From positions 62,001 to 126,000 of the forward strand of contig NZ_CABHOU010000108.1 in NCBI RefSeq assembly GCF_902168175.1: 64,000 nucleotides of DNA, given 5' to 3'. Source of the stretch: an uncultured Chitinophaga sp. (GTDB lineage Bacteria > Bacteroidota > Bacteroidia > Chitinophagales > Chitinophagaceae). Under the pieces are notes generated by a model. The model worked only from the letters and a program-made list of their open reading frames with translations, had not been told where the DNA came from and ran no database searches. Within the stretch, counting starts at the first letter, position 1; every line of letters starts with the position of its first letter. Below, in pieces: positions 1 through 8,792 of the stretch. Both the position numbers and the translations under genes were made by a program.

Positions 1-2
1 AC

Positions 3-200
3 TGGGAAGTAGTGCAGGTAAAAAAGGCAATGCTCCGTGCCTCCAAAAAAATGGCGGTCATGAGCATTGCCGAAAAATTGAATTCTACCCAGCGGATGAA
101 GGTGTGTGATATTACGCAGGTCGACTATCTGATTACCGAACTGGCGCCCGATAATCATTTCTTGTCGTCTTACCAGCACCTCGACCTGGAGTTGCTTTAA
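3..200 (+). CDS. DeoR/GlpR-type transcriptional regulator, C-terminal fragment
   Basis: Only the last 65 or so codons lie in the window; the frame is open to the left edge. The residues (VKKAMLRASKKMAVM, then MKVCDITQVDYLITE) match the end of the DeoR sugar-phosphate-sensing domain, where a helix with conserved Lys/Arg is followed by a short strand and a D-x-LITD-like motif. DeoR proteins are cytoplasmic repressors of sugar catabolic operons; the N-terminal HTH is outside the window, so the target cannot be read. The downstream lutABC genes occur near rhamnose/fucose catabolism genes in some Bacteroidota, so a deoxy-sugar regulator is possible, but this is inference. The next gene converges on it 31 bases downstream. 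Confidence 0.6.
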   Translation, partial: WEVVQVKKAMLRASKKMAVMSIAEKLNSTQRMKVCDITQVDYLITELAPDNHFLSSYQHLDLELL

Positions 201-217
201 TATATTATGATGATGTA

Positions 218-249
218 GGCCGGGAAAGGCTTATACCTTTTTCCCGACC
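218..249. terminator. Hairpin between convergent genes
   Basis: A stem of about 10 bp (GGCCGGGAAA against TTTCCCGACC, with one C-A mismatch that becomes a G-U pair on the minus-strand RNA) lies between the end of the DeoR-type gene and the end of the metallophosphoesterase gene, and overlaps the latter's stop codon. There is no clear U-tract, so a terminator role is tentative. Confidence 0.35.
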
Positions 250-2084
250 TTCATAACTTTCCCTTCTATCAGGCTTATCCAAATATCCCCGGCTTTATCG
301 GCCGTAATCTTATTAATGGATGAATTGCCCGCTTTATGCACCCATTTAAGCGCGTGCGTTTTTACATCAATAGCGATGAGTAACCCGTTTTTTGTACCGG
401 CATATAACACGCCATTGCTCTCTAACAACGGGCAGGGATTGTGTTCGTAGCCATATTTAGCATCCGTATACCAAAGCAGCTGGAAGTCGGGTGCAGTAGT
501 GGAAACGGCTATTACGGTATCTTCCATCAGTTTAGCGTATATCGCACTCCCGTCCGCCGAAATCTCCATCGACTCGCGCACCCGGTAACGGTTATTCCGC
601 CATACAGTTTGGCCTGTGGTAAGGTCGATGGCTGTCATATATCGATCGGGCGCTACGATGAACACTTTGCCATTCACGATAGCTGGTTCAACGTTGCCTG
701 GAGAGTACAGTTTCTGCATACTGCCGTTGTTCCACTTCCATTTCAGATCGCCGGTAGCTTTGTCGAGGCAGTATAGGTGCCTGTCCCAGGCGCCGAATAC
801 AATCTCTTTAGCCGTACTGGCTGGTTTCCCCTGCATTTGTCCGTCCATAGAGGTATTTTTCCATATTATCTGCCCGTTTTCGATATTAATACAGTAAAAG
901 GCGTGGCTGCCCACACCGATATACAGCAGGTTGTTTTCCACCAACCCTTCGGCGATAACAGGTTCGGTTACAGCAAGTTTCCATTTGTCTTTACCGGTTT
1001 TAACGTCGAGGCCATAGATAAATCCATCTACCGTGCCTACGGTTACAATGCCTTTGCCCGTAACAGGTGTGGCGTAAATAGAACCGGTAAACTTCCTGCG
1101 CCAGTTAACTTTCTTGTTAGCAGCATTAAGGGCAATCACCTCGCCCTGTGAGTTGCCGTGAATAATCTGACCATCTGATGGTAACGGGCCGGTAAAGGAG
1201 GCTGAGGTATCCTGGAAATTAAAGCCCGGTTTTACGTTCGGGTAGGTGTTGTTAATGCTATAGTCTGGTGGACTCATCGACTTCACATCTTTCAGAATAT
1301 CAGCATTTAACAGGCTAAAGGCTTTAAAGGGCACAGGGGCCTGTGTAAGCGTTTTCTCGAAAAAGAAAGCACTGTCGTTGCGGATGTTTACAATGTTGTA
1401 GCCTGGCAGCTCAGTGCCTTTGTACGGTAGGGAAGAGCGGCCCATAATACCCGGAATGCCGTCGAAGTTATGTACAGAAAGGCGGTGACCATGGCCGCAA
1501 AGCGCCAGGCGTGTATTCTTTGATTTCAGAAAACCGGTAACATCCTGCCAGTTGTCCAGTCCGTCGCCGAGCGGGTAGTGGCAAAGGGATATTACGGTTT
1601 TGCCAGGTGTTACCTTCTGTGCCAGCGTTTTCTTCAGCCAGTGGATATCTTCTTCCTTTATATGACCATCGCCCATTTTCATATAGGGGCCGCTGTTATA
1701 GCCCACAAATATGTACTTGTCCTTTTCAAAATAAAACCGGTCGTTGCCCCAGAGGGAAATAAAAGTTTGAGCAGCACTTTCCGACCAGTTGGTTTCATGG
1801 TTTCCCGGAATAACGTAAAGCGGGTATCTGAGGTCTTTAACAATAGCGTGAACAGCCTTCAGTTCTGCATCTGTGCCGGTATTGGTCAGATCGCCCGTCA
1901 GCACCACGAAATCAAGATCCTGGGTATTGATTTCCTGCACAATCCCGGCTAACGCCTTTTCGCTGGGTATGCCCGGCGATACATGTATATCAGTAAGAAA
2001 AGCAAAACGGATCGTTTTACTGGTTTGCGCCTGTGCTGAAGCGGCGCTTAAAAAAATCAGGATACCTGATAGCAACTTTCTCAT
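231..2084 (-). CDS. Secreted calcineurin-like metallophosphoesterase with PQQ-type beta-propeller
   Basis: 617 residues. An N-terminal signal peptide (MRKLLSGILIFLSAASAQA) marks it as exported. Residues about 25-260 form a metallophosphoesterase domain with the family metal ligands in order: TDIH (D32, H34), GD (D65), GNHE (N95, H96), H169 in SLCHYP and GHGH (H198, H200). From about residue 300 the chain carries repeated PQQ-propeller blades (for example GSIYATPVTGKG and ALNAANKKVNWRRK). The family hydrolyses phosphoesters; the propeller probably binds substrate or partner. The open frame runs upstream to 2249, but the signal peptide starts cleanly at 2084, so I chose that ATG. The precise substrate is unknown. 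It is a single gene, convergent with the regulator on its 3' side and divergent from lutA. Confidence 0.88.
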   Translation of the reverse strand: MRKLLSGILIFLSAASAQAQTSKTIRFAFLTDIHVSPGIPSEKALAGIVQEINTQDLDFVVLTGDLTNTGTDAELKAVHAIVKDLRYPLYVIPGNHETNWSESAAQTFISLWGNDRFYFEKDKYIFVGYNSGPYMKMGDGHIKEEDIHWLKKTLAQKVTPGKTVISLCHYPLGDGLDNWQDVTGFLKSKNTRLALCGHGHRLSVHNFDGIPGIMGRSSLPYKGTELPGYNIVNIRNDSAFFFEKTLTQAPVPFKAFSLLNADILKDVKSMSPPDYSINNTYPNVKPGFNFQDTSASFTGPLPSDGQIIHGNSQGEVIALNAANKKVNWRRKFTGSIYATPVTGKGIVTVGTVDGFIYGLDVKTGKDKWKLAVTEPVIAEGLVENNLLYIGVGSHAFYCINIENGQIIWKNTSMDGQMQGKPASTAKEIVFGAWDRHLYCLDKATGDLKWKWNNGSMQKLYSPGNVEPAIVNGKVFIVAPDRYMTAIDLTTGQTVWRNNRYRVRESMEISADGSAIYAKLMEDTVIAVSTTAPDFQLLWYTDAKYGYEHNPCPLLESNGVLYAGTKNGLLIAIDVKTHALKWVHKAGNSSINKITADKAGDIWISLIEGKVMKVGKKV

Positions 2085-2473
2085 AATCTCTGGCATGATG
2101 TGAATGGAAAAACGTAGAAGCGCAGGAATAACAACACCGCCGTGTATACGGAAGCGCAGATCACACAAATAATAAAACAAAAACGAAAAGCACCGGAGGA
2201 CACATAAAAGTATAAAAACCCGGGTAAAACCCAAATCTTGTTTGAGCAACGGTAAAAATTAAGGAGGATGGTACAGGATGCCAATACTCTGTGGCTTGAT
2301 TATTTTTAACGGTCGTTATGAAAAAACAGCCAATTTCTGATCACATAATGGCATGAAAGCCACTTTCCGGTTTTTAAATGAGGCAATATAATATCAGCTT
2401 TGGGTAAAAATGACAACCGGGAAGCGCCTAATTTTACAAACAGGAAGTATGGCTTCCTATTGATAACGAGCTT
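2085..2473. other. Divergent intergenic region upstream of lutA
   Basis: 389 bases between two divergent genes, AT-rich, with no credible ORF. It must hold promoters for both sides. A near-consensus -7 box for lutA (TAATTTTA, 2429-2436) is visible but no TTG lies at the right distance upstream, so I do not call a promoter. Confidence 0.5.
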
Positions 2474-3211
2474 ATGAGAGTAGGATTATTTATTCCTTGT
2501 TATGTAGATCAATTCTATCCTAACGCCGGCATTGCCACCTTGCAACTGCTCGAAAAACTGGGGGTAGAAGTGGTATATCCCGCTAATCAAACCTGTTGCG
2601 GACAGCCAATGGCTAACTCGGGTTACGAACACCTGACGGAAGGTTGTAACCGCCTGTTCGTTGACCAGTTCGGGGATTTTGATTACATCGTATCTCCTTC
2701 GGGCAGTTGTGTGCTGCATGTAAAAGACCACTTGCACCTGCACGATCGTGAGGCGGAAGCCACGGTTGTGCGCAGTAAGGTTTGGGAGATCACCGCATTT
2801 CTTACCGATGTGCTGAAAGTAGAAAAACTGCCCGGCCGTTTCCCGCATAAAGTAGGTTTACACCAAAGCTGCCACGGACAGCGTGGCTTAAAGCTGGCTT
2901 CCATGAGCGAACTGGTAGCACCGAAGTTCTCTAAACCGCTACAGCTTTTAAATATGGTGGAGGGGCTCGAACTGATTCCCCTGAAACGCGAAGATGAGTG
3001 CTGCGGTTTTGGCGGTACCTTTTGCGTAACGGAAGAAGCAGTATCAGTTAAGATGGGTAAAGACCGTGTGGAAGACCACCTCGAACATGGCGCGGAATAC
3101 ATAACCGGCACCGACATGTCGTGCCTCATGCACATGGAAGGCATATTACGCCGTAAGAACAGTAATGTTAAAGTGATGCACATCGCAGAAATACTCAACG
3201 CCGGATCATGA
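2474..3211 (+). CDS. lutA: L-lactate utilisation protein LutA (CCG-domain Fe-S oxidoreductase subunit)
   Basis: 245 residues, the usual length for LutA/YkgE. It has the two cysteine-rich CCG motifs of the family: QTCCGQP (C41, C42) and DECCGFGGTFC (C176, C177). These bind an unusual Fe-S cluster as in heterodisulfide reductase-like proteins. With LutB and LutC it forms a cytoplasmic complex that oxidises L-lactate to pyruvate (established for Bacillus subtilis LutABC). First gene of a tight operon; its TGA overlaps the lutB ATG by four bases, which points to translational coupling. Confidence 0.95.
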   Translation: MRVGLFIPCYVDQFYPNAGIATLQLLEKLGVEVVYPANQTCCGQPMANSGYEHLTEGCNRLFVDQFGDFDYIVSPSGSCVLHVKDHLHLHDREAEATVVRSKVWEITAFLTDVLKVEKLPGRFPHKVGLHQSCHGQRGLKLASMSELVAPKFSKPLQLLNMVEGLELIPLKREDECCGFGGTFCVTEEAVSVKMGKDRVEDHLEHGAEYITGTDMSCLMHMEGILRRKNSNVKVMHIAEILNAGS

Positions 3212-4575
3212 AGAAGGACCACGCACAATTATCAGCCGATTTTAACGCTAATGAACCGCGCGTAAACTGGCACGACGAAACACTCTGGTGGATACGCCAG
3301 AAGCGCGACAAGGCTGCCAATACGCTACCTGAGTGGGAAGAGTTGCGCGAGGCCGCATCCGCTGTTAAATATCATACATTATCCAATCTCAGCGAATACC
3401 TGCAACAGTTCGAAGCCAATGCGCACCGTAATGGCATTACCGTACACTGGGCAGCCGATGCAGCGGAACATAACCATATCGTATGCACGATATTAAAGGA
3501 ACAGGGCATCAAACGTATTGTAAAGAGCAAATCGATGCTCACGGAAGAATGTCACCTGAACCCTTACCTGGCGGAAAATGGTATTGAAGTAATAGATACC
3601 GACCTGGGCGAACGTATTGTGCAGTTGGCAGACGAGCCACCAAGCCACATCGTACTCCCATGTATCCATAAAAAGAAAGAGGAAATAGGAGAGCTGTTCC
3701 ATGAGCACCTGGGCACTGCAAAAGGCGAAGCCGATCCGCAGGTACTTACGGCTGCTGCGAGGTTACACCTTCGTGAAACTTTCCTGACGCGCCGTGGTGC
3801 GCTTACCGGCGTGAACTTCGCGATTGCCGAAACGGGCGAGTTCGTGGTTTGCACCAATGAAGGTAATGCAGATATGGGGGCTCACCTGGCCGACGTACAC
3901 ATCGCCTGCATGGGCATCGAAAAACTGATCCCACTAAGGCAGCACCTCGGCATTTACCTGCGACTTCTTACCCGCAGTGCTACGGGGCAGCCACAAACCA
4001 CTTATTCCAGCCACTTCCGGAGTCCGCGCCCTGGCCAGCAAATGCACATTGTGCTGGTAGATAACGGGCGCAGTACCCAGCTGGGCCGCGAGGAGTTCCG
4101 CAATTCTTTGAAATGCATCCGCTGCGGGGCCTGTATGAACACCTGCCCCGTATATCGCCGCAGCGGCGGGCACAGTTATCATACTGCCATTGCCGGCCCT
4201 ATTGGTGCTATACTGGCACCTAACCTCGACATGAAGCAGTATGCCGACCTCCCGTTCGCATCCACGCTTTGTGGCTCCTGCTCCAACGTATGCCCGGTTA
4301 AAATCGATATCCACGATCAGTTGTATAAATGGCGGCAGGTGTTAATGAAAGACGGGCAGGGGGGCGCTATGAAAACCGCTTCGATGAAAGTGATGAACTT
4401 CACTTTATCGTCGCCGGGTGTTTACCGCACCGCAGGCAAGGCCGGCCGCTGGTTTTTACGTAACGTACCGTTCGTGGTCAACAATCCGCTGAACCCCTGG
4501 TACAAACAGCGTGACATGCCGGAAGCACCTCAGCAGTCATTTGGAGAGTGGTACAAACAAAACAGGAAACAATGA
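3208..4575 (+). CDS. lutB: L-lactate utilisation protein LutB (two 4Fe-4S clusters)
   Basis: 455 residues. The N-terminal two thirds is an LUD domain (RRGALTGVNFAIAETGEFV is characteristic); about residues 300-365 carry ferredoxin-type ligands CIRCGACMNTCPVY and LCGSCSNVCPVKI; the C-terminal part is the LutB tail. Together with LutA and LutC it makes the iron-sulfur L-lactate dehydrogenase. The start overlaps the lutA stop (ATGA) and its own stop overlaps the lutC start in the same way, so the three are one transcription and translation unit. Confidence 0.95.
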   Translation: MKKDHAQLSADFNANEPRVNWHDETLWWIRQKRDKAANTLPEWEELREAASAVKYHTLSNLSEYLQQFEANAHRNGITVHWAADAAEHNHIVCTILKEQGIKRIVKSKSMLTEECHLNPYLAENGIEVIDTDLGERIVQLADEPPSHIVLPCIHKKKEEIGELFHEHLGTAKGEADPQVLTAAARLHLRETFLTRRGALTGVNFAIAETGEFVVCTNEGNADMGAHLADVHIACMGIEKLIPLRQHLGIYLRLLTRSATGQPQTTYSSHFRSPRPGQQMHIVLVDNGRSTQLGREEFRNSLKCIRCGACMNTCPVYRRSGGHSYHTAIAGPIGAILAPNLDMKQYADLPFASTLCGSCSNVCPVKIDIHDQLYKWRQVLMKDGQGGAMKTASMKVMNFTLSSPGVYRTAGKAGRWFLRNVPFVVNNPLNPWYKQRDMPEAPQQSFGEWYKQNRKQ

Positions 4576-5147
4576 GCAGCAGGGAAAAGATATTAGCCGC
4601 CGTGAAAAAGAACCAGCCCGCGCTGGAGGTCATGGCAACCTATACACAACCAGAGCGGGAAGAAGACCTGCTCCAGCAATATAGCACGGTGTTGCAGGCC
4701 ATCGGTGGCACTGCCGTAATCGTGAATACTATGGCCGAAGTAACACACTATTTAAAGGAGATGTGGATGGGCAAAGGCCGTATCGTATCTACAGTACCTG
4801 GCTTGCAAGACCTGGCGGAGATAGCCGGCGAAACAGATCCGCACCAGTTTGAGAATGTGGAACTGGCGATAGTGCCGGCGCATTTTGGTGTGGCGGAGAA
4901 CGGAGCGGTATGGGTTACGGAGGAGCTGTTGCAGCAGCGGGTGTTGCCTTTTATCACACAAAACCTGGCCGTTATACTGCCGAAAGAGAACCTGGTGGCT
5001 ACTATGCACCACGCATACGACCGTATCGGCAACGCTTCTTACGGCTTTGGCACCTTCATCGCCGGCCCTTCCAAAACTGCCGATATCGAACAATCGCTGG
5101 TGTTGGGGGCGCATGGCTCGAAAAGTATGACGGTGTTCCTGCTCTGA
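4572..5147 (+). CDS. lutC: L-lactate utilisation protein LutC (LUD domain)
   Basis: 191 residues. A stand-alone LUD-domain protein with the conserved GVAENGAVWVTE segment and the C-terminal GPSKTADIEQSLVLGAHG segment, typical of LutC/YkgG. It is the third subunit of the lactate oxidation complex. The start was set at ATG 4572 because it overlaps the lutB stop (ATGA), as at the previous junction; an open frame eight codons longer exists but would lie inside lutB. Confidence 0.93.
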   Translation: MSSREKILAAVKKNQPALEVMATYTQPEREEDLLQQYSTVLQAIGGTAVIVNTMAEVTHYLKEMWMGKGRIVSTVPGLQDLAEIAGETDPHQFENVELAIVPAHFGVAENGAVWVTEELLQQRVLPFITQNLAVILPKENLVATMHHAYDRIGNASYGFGTFIAGPSKTADIEQSLVLGAHGSKSMTVFLL

Positions 5148-5239
5148 TAGTTTCGTCCCACATTCATCCCGTTTAATCACATTTAGTACTCCTGCTTCGG
5201 GGTGTTTATTATCATTGCAGTAAATATTACCGCAGTAAG

Positions 5240-6757
5240 ATGATAAAGTTCCGTAAGATAGAGTTTTGGGTAGCCACGGCCTTAACGTTGTTGCTATTGT
5301 TTATAGCGTTGTATAACAGCGAGGTACGGGGAATATTTACCCTGCAACGCGAGTACGGCTGGCGGTTTCATGAGGAGGGGATGATATTCGACTATCACAT
5401 CCATTATCTGTTACCTACGCTATTCCTGCTGGCAGGGCGGTACCTGGTATTTGTAGGCCTGGGGCAATGGGTGGCGCCTAAATTCCTCGCTACCGGCCGG
5501 TATGTGATAGCCATATTGCTGGCAATTGGTTTTGCTATTGCTTTGTTCTCTTTGACGATGGTGTGCTACTCTTATCTCGACGGCTGGCTGCTGGGTGTAT
5601 TCAGAACCGTGCGTGGCGCTCATATGCACTTTGCCAAAAAGGCCTTCCTGAATGTATCGTTCCTGTGTGTGTTGTACGTTGTTTATGTACTGCTGCAAAC
5701 CGCATATTTCCAGCTATTCGAGGAAAGGTTGCGGACGAACAGGGATTTACGGAAAAAGGTAATAGAAATAGCGGTGGCCGTAACAGCCTGGGTGTTGATC
5801 GTGATCATATTCATGCAGTTAAGCTGGTACCCGATAGCCAACTACTTCCTTTTTATGTCTCCGATTTTTATAGTGGCTTACTTTCACCTGCAATATCGCT
5901 TGTTGCCAAGGTTTTATGAGGGGGGCAGAAAGAAGTGGCCGTTCTTCCTGGAGTTTTTGCTGGTGTCGGCAGTAATAGGCTCGCTGTGCGTACTGATGAT
6001 GGCTGCCGCCGGTTTATTGCGCAGCAGTAGCAGAGCCGTTACAGTAGTATCTATTACCCCCATACTATTACTATGTATATTGCTGCCGATCGTGTGGGTC
6101 AACTATTACAACCGGTTATCGCAGGATAAAAAGGTAAAAAACCTGCAAACTGCGTTGGGTAAATCCGATGCCAACCTCGGTTTCCTTCGTTCTCAAATCA
6201 ACCCGCACTTCCTGTTTAATGCGCTTAATACGCTGTATGGTACTGCGTTGCAGGAAAATGCCTCCCGCACCAGCGAGGGCATTCAAAAGCTGGGCGATAT
6301 GATGCGGTTTATGTTGCACGAGAACAATGAGGCGGAAATAAAACTTGGCAAAGAACTGGCTTATCTCCACAATTATATTTCATTGCAAAGCCTGCGTGTA
6401 CAGCAGTCGCCCGATATACAAATTGAAGTGAACATCGATGAAGCGTACTGTGATCATTACATAGCACCCATGCTGCTGATCCCTTTTGTGGAGAATGCTT
6501 TTAAACATGGCATCAGCTTGCGCAACCGCTCGCATATCTCTATCTCTTTGTATTGCGATAGCAGTAAGATTTACTTTGATGTGCATAACACCGTACACCC
6601 ACGGCCTGATAATGACCCCGAACGGAATAGTCTGGGTATTGGGCTTAATAATGTGAAACAGCGGCTGGAACTTATGTACCCTAAAAAACATGAGCTGAGC
6701 ATCCGGCAAACGGCCACCGCATTCTTTGTACACCTTACTATACATGTAACAAAATAA
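5240..6757 (+). CDS. LytS/YehU-type membrane sensor histidine kinase
   Basis: 505 residues. Roughly the first 290 residues contain about eight hydrophobic segments, then a short linker leads to the His_kinase (PF06580) signature SQINPHFLFNALNTLYG with the phospho-accepting His near residue 324. A HATPase_c domain follows, with the N-box LIPFVENAFKHG and G-box GIGLNNVKQRLE. Kinases of this type signal to LytTR response regulators, and one lies two genes downstream at 7994, so the pair is probably cognate. No separate extracytoplasmic sensor domain is evident; the ligand may be sensed in or near the membrane. Six bases separate it from the DUF4407 gene, so they are surely co-transcribed. Confidence 0.93.
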   Translation: MIKFRKIEFWVATALTLLLLFIALYNSEVRGIFTLQREYGWRFHEEGMIFDYHIHYLLPTLFLLAGRYLVFVGLGQWVAPKFLATGRYVIAILLAIGFAIALFSLTMVCYSYLDGWLLGVFRTVRGAHMHFAKKAFLNVSFLCVLYVVYVLLQTAYFQLFEERLRTNRDLRKKVIEIAVAVTAWVLIVIIFMQLSWYPIANYFLFMSPIFIVAYFHLQYRLLPRFYEGGRKKWPFFLEFLLVSAVIGSLCVLMMAAAGLLRSSSRAVTVVSITPILLLCILLPIVWVNYYNRLSQDKKVKNLQTALGKSDANLGFLRSQINPHFLFNALNTLYGTALQENASRTSEGIQKLGDMMRFMLHENNEAEIKLGKELAYLHNYISLQSLRVQQSPDIQIEVNIDEAYCDHYIAPMLLIPFVENAFKHGISLRNRSHISISLYCDSSKIYFDVHNTVHPRPDNDPERNSLGIGLNNVKQRLELMYPKKHELSIRQTATAFFVHLTIHVTK

Positions 6758-6762
6758 AACCG

Positions 6763-7956
6763 ATGACAGAGAAACAAACACCTGTGACCGATACACCTGT
6801 AGACGGATTAAGCCGTTTCCTCTGGTGGCTGGCTGCTGCTGATGCGGAGATATTGAAAGACTGTAAAGCAGATAAAGAACGTTACCGTATTGTAGGCATT
6901 GCGGTACTGGTTACCTGGATGTTCGCCACCCTGGCATGGGGCTATTTCTTTTCTACGGTGGTAAATGACGATATGATCATTGCCGGCCTGGCCCTGTTCT
7001 TTGGTTTCGCGGTCCTTTCTATCGACCGCAGCCTGATAGCGGCAATGTCGCGGAACGATAATAAGAACAAATTTGTACCGGTTGCTTTTCGTTTGCTGCT
7101 GGCAGTAACTATCGGCTTATTTATTTCCCAGCCTGTCGTGCTGATGTTGTTCCAGAAGGATATACAGGCACAAATTGCTTTGAATAAACAAACAAAGCTG
7201 GATACATTCCGGAAAGAGCTGGTAACGTTGAATGCCGCACGTAAAAGTGAGTTGCAGGGCGCGCTGGACCAGGTAAAGGCGGAAGTAGCAGCAAAGGAAG
7301 AGCAGGTAAAAGATTATAAAGATGCGTACATCCGCGAAACCGACGGTACCGGCGGTTCGGGAAGGATAGGGGAATCGGCCATAGCGAGGGTGAAGAAAAG
7401 TGAATACCTGAAGGCGGAAGAAGAACTGATCAAACTCCGTAAAACAATGGGGCCTAAACTGCTGGAGCGTGAAACGCAAATAGCAGCCATGCTGAAGGAA
7501 GATAGCATTAAAGAGCAGGCCTATGCGGTAACACTTGCTGATGGCTTCCTCGCGCAAACGGAAGCGCTTAACGACCTTACCGCCGAACATCCTCCGCTGA
7601 AGCAACGTTACCGCCTCATTGTATTCATCATCACCCTGATAGAAGTAATGCCGTTATTAAGCAAACTGCTGATGCCCAAAGGTGAATATGATGAAAAACT
7701 GGCCGCGCTTACCGCTCAGAGCATCGCCGATGCCAAACTGGGACTGGAAAAAAGTAAGGAACTGCAGGAACACTACCACGACGCTGCCACCGCGGCCGAC
7801 CAGGAAACAATGGACCATATATTCGACCTTACCCGCGAAACCCGCCGCAGGCATGCTGAAGATCTGGTGCAGGAGTGGAAAGAGCAGGATGGTAAGAAGT
7901 ACCCGGCACTATGGACCAGGGCCCGTAAGATGCTGATGCTGCACCGTACCTGGTAA
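6763..7956 (+). CDS. DUF4407 membrane protein with coiled coil
   Basis: 397 residues. It begins with FLWWLAAADAEILKDCKAD, the hallmark start of DUF4407, followed by two closely spaced membrane segments (about residues 43-95), the conserved LSIDRSLIAAMSR loop, a third segment (about 108-130), a charged coiled coil (about 140-270), a fourth membrane segment (about 283-303, YRLIVFIITLIEVMPLLSKLL) and a charged helical tail. The function of the family is not known. Its position between a LytS-type kinase and a LytTR regulator suggests it modulates that signalling pathway or is a founding target of it; this is inference. Confidence 0.85.
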   Translation: MTEKQTPVTDTPVDGLSRFLWWLAAADAEILKDCKADKERYRIVGIAVLVTWMFATLAWGYFFSTVVNDDMIIAGLALFFGFAVLSIDRSLIAAMSRNDNKNKFVPVAFRLLLAVTIGLFISQPVVLMLFQKDIQAQIALNKQTKLDTFRKELVTLNAARKSELQGALDQVKAEVAAKEEQVKDYKDAYIRETDGTGGSGRIGESAIARVKKSEYLKAEEELIKLRKTMGPKLLERETQIAAMLKEDSIKEQAYAVTLADGFLAQTEALNDLTAEHPPLKQRYRLIVFIITLIEVMPLLSKLLMPKGEYDEKLAALTAQSIADAKLGLEKSKELQEHYHDAATAADQETMDHIFDLTRETRRRHAEDLVQEWKEQDGKKYPALWTRARKMLMLHRTW

Positions 7957-7993
7957 GTATTTTATCCTTAACTTGAGTTGCTGAAAACAATAT

Positions 7994-8704
7994 ATGAAGC
8001 TCACCGCTATTGCCATAGACGATGAACCGGTAGCGCTGGAAGTGATACGCTCCCACGCCGCCAAGGTACCTTTCCTGGAAGTGAAGGGCTTTTTTACCAA
8101 TGCCTTCGAAGCAGCAGACTTCCTGCGTAAAGAAAAAACAGACCTGCTTTTCCTGGACATAAAAATGCCTGATATCAATGGTATCGACTTCCTCACGAGC
8201 CTGCCCGAACCGCCAATGGTCATATTCACCACCGCTTATTCCGAACATGCAGTGCAAAGCTTTGAGTTAGATGCGATCGATTACCTGTTGAAACCCTTCT
8301 CCCTTGCACGTTTCCTGAAGGCCTGCAACAAAGCTTACGCACTGTCGCAGTTTAAGCAGGAAAAAGTAGTGCAGCCGGCCTTTACCACCAACTACATCTT
8401 TATAAAAAGCGGATATGAACAATTGCGGGTGGAGCTGGATGAGATATTATACCTGGAAAGCGCCGGCAATTATGTGAACTTCGTGTTCGCCGACCGTAAG
8501 GTCCTCTCACGTCTTAATATGCAGGAAGCGCTGGCATTGCTGCCTCCGGCTAAGTTTACCCGAGTACACCGCTCTTACATAGTAGCCAACAGCAAAGTGC
8601 AACGCATCGATCGAAACTATCTGTATGTAAACCAGTTCCCTATTAGTATAGGCGCTGCCTATGCGGATGCTGTGGAAAAGGTAGCAGGAGGGAAGATTAG
8701 TTAG
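7994..8704 (+). CDS. LytTR-family response regulator
   Basis: 236 residues. The receiver domain (about 1-120) has the acidic pair DDE near residue 9, the phospho-acceptor D55 in FLDIKMPDING, the Thr in FTTAYSEHA and the Lys in LLKPF. The C-terminal LytTR DNA-binding domain (about 130-232) has FIKSGYEQLRV, ILYLESAGNYVNF and the VHRSYIVA segment. It is the likely partner of the LytS-type kinase in the same gene run. A strong intrinsic terminator follows 30 bases after the stop. Confidence 0.95.
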   Translation: MKLTAIAIDDEPVALEVIRSHAAKVPFLEVKGFFTNAFEAADFLRKEKTDLLFLDIKMPDINGIDFLTSLPEPPMVIFTTAYSEHAVQSFELDAIDYLLKPFSLARFLKACNKAYALSQFKQEKVVQPAFTTNYIFIKSGYEQLRVELDEILYLESAGNYVNFVFADRKVLSRLNMQEALALLPPAKFTRVHRSYIVANSKVQRIDRNYLYVNQFPISIGAAYADAVEKVAGGKIS

Positions 8705-8734
8705 TATTTCATGCATTATCACTATAAAAATACA

Positions 8735-8764
8735 AGGGCGCCTGCAAATGAAGGCGCCCTTTTT
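8735..8764 (+). terminator. Intrinsic terminator after the LytTR regulator gene
   Basis: Perfect 9-bp stem AGGGCGCCT / AGGCGCCCT with an 8-base loop, followed directly by five T. It closes the kinase-DUF4407-regulator run and separates it from the convergent redoxin-fold gene. Confidence 0.85.
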
Positions 8765-8792
8765 ATATCTCTATGTATATCTGCTGTTAAGG

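Noticed and set aside
2085..2249. N-terminal extension of the metallophosphoesterase frame up to 2249
   Set aside because: The extra 55 residues are Cys/Phe-rich and unlike the family, while a clean signal peptide starts at 2084.
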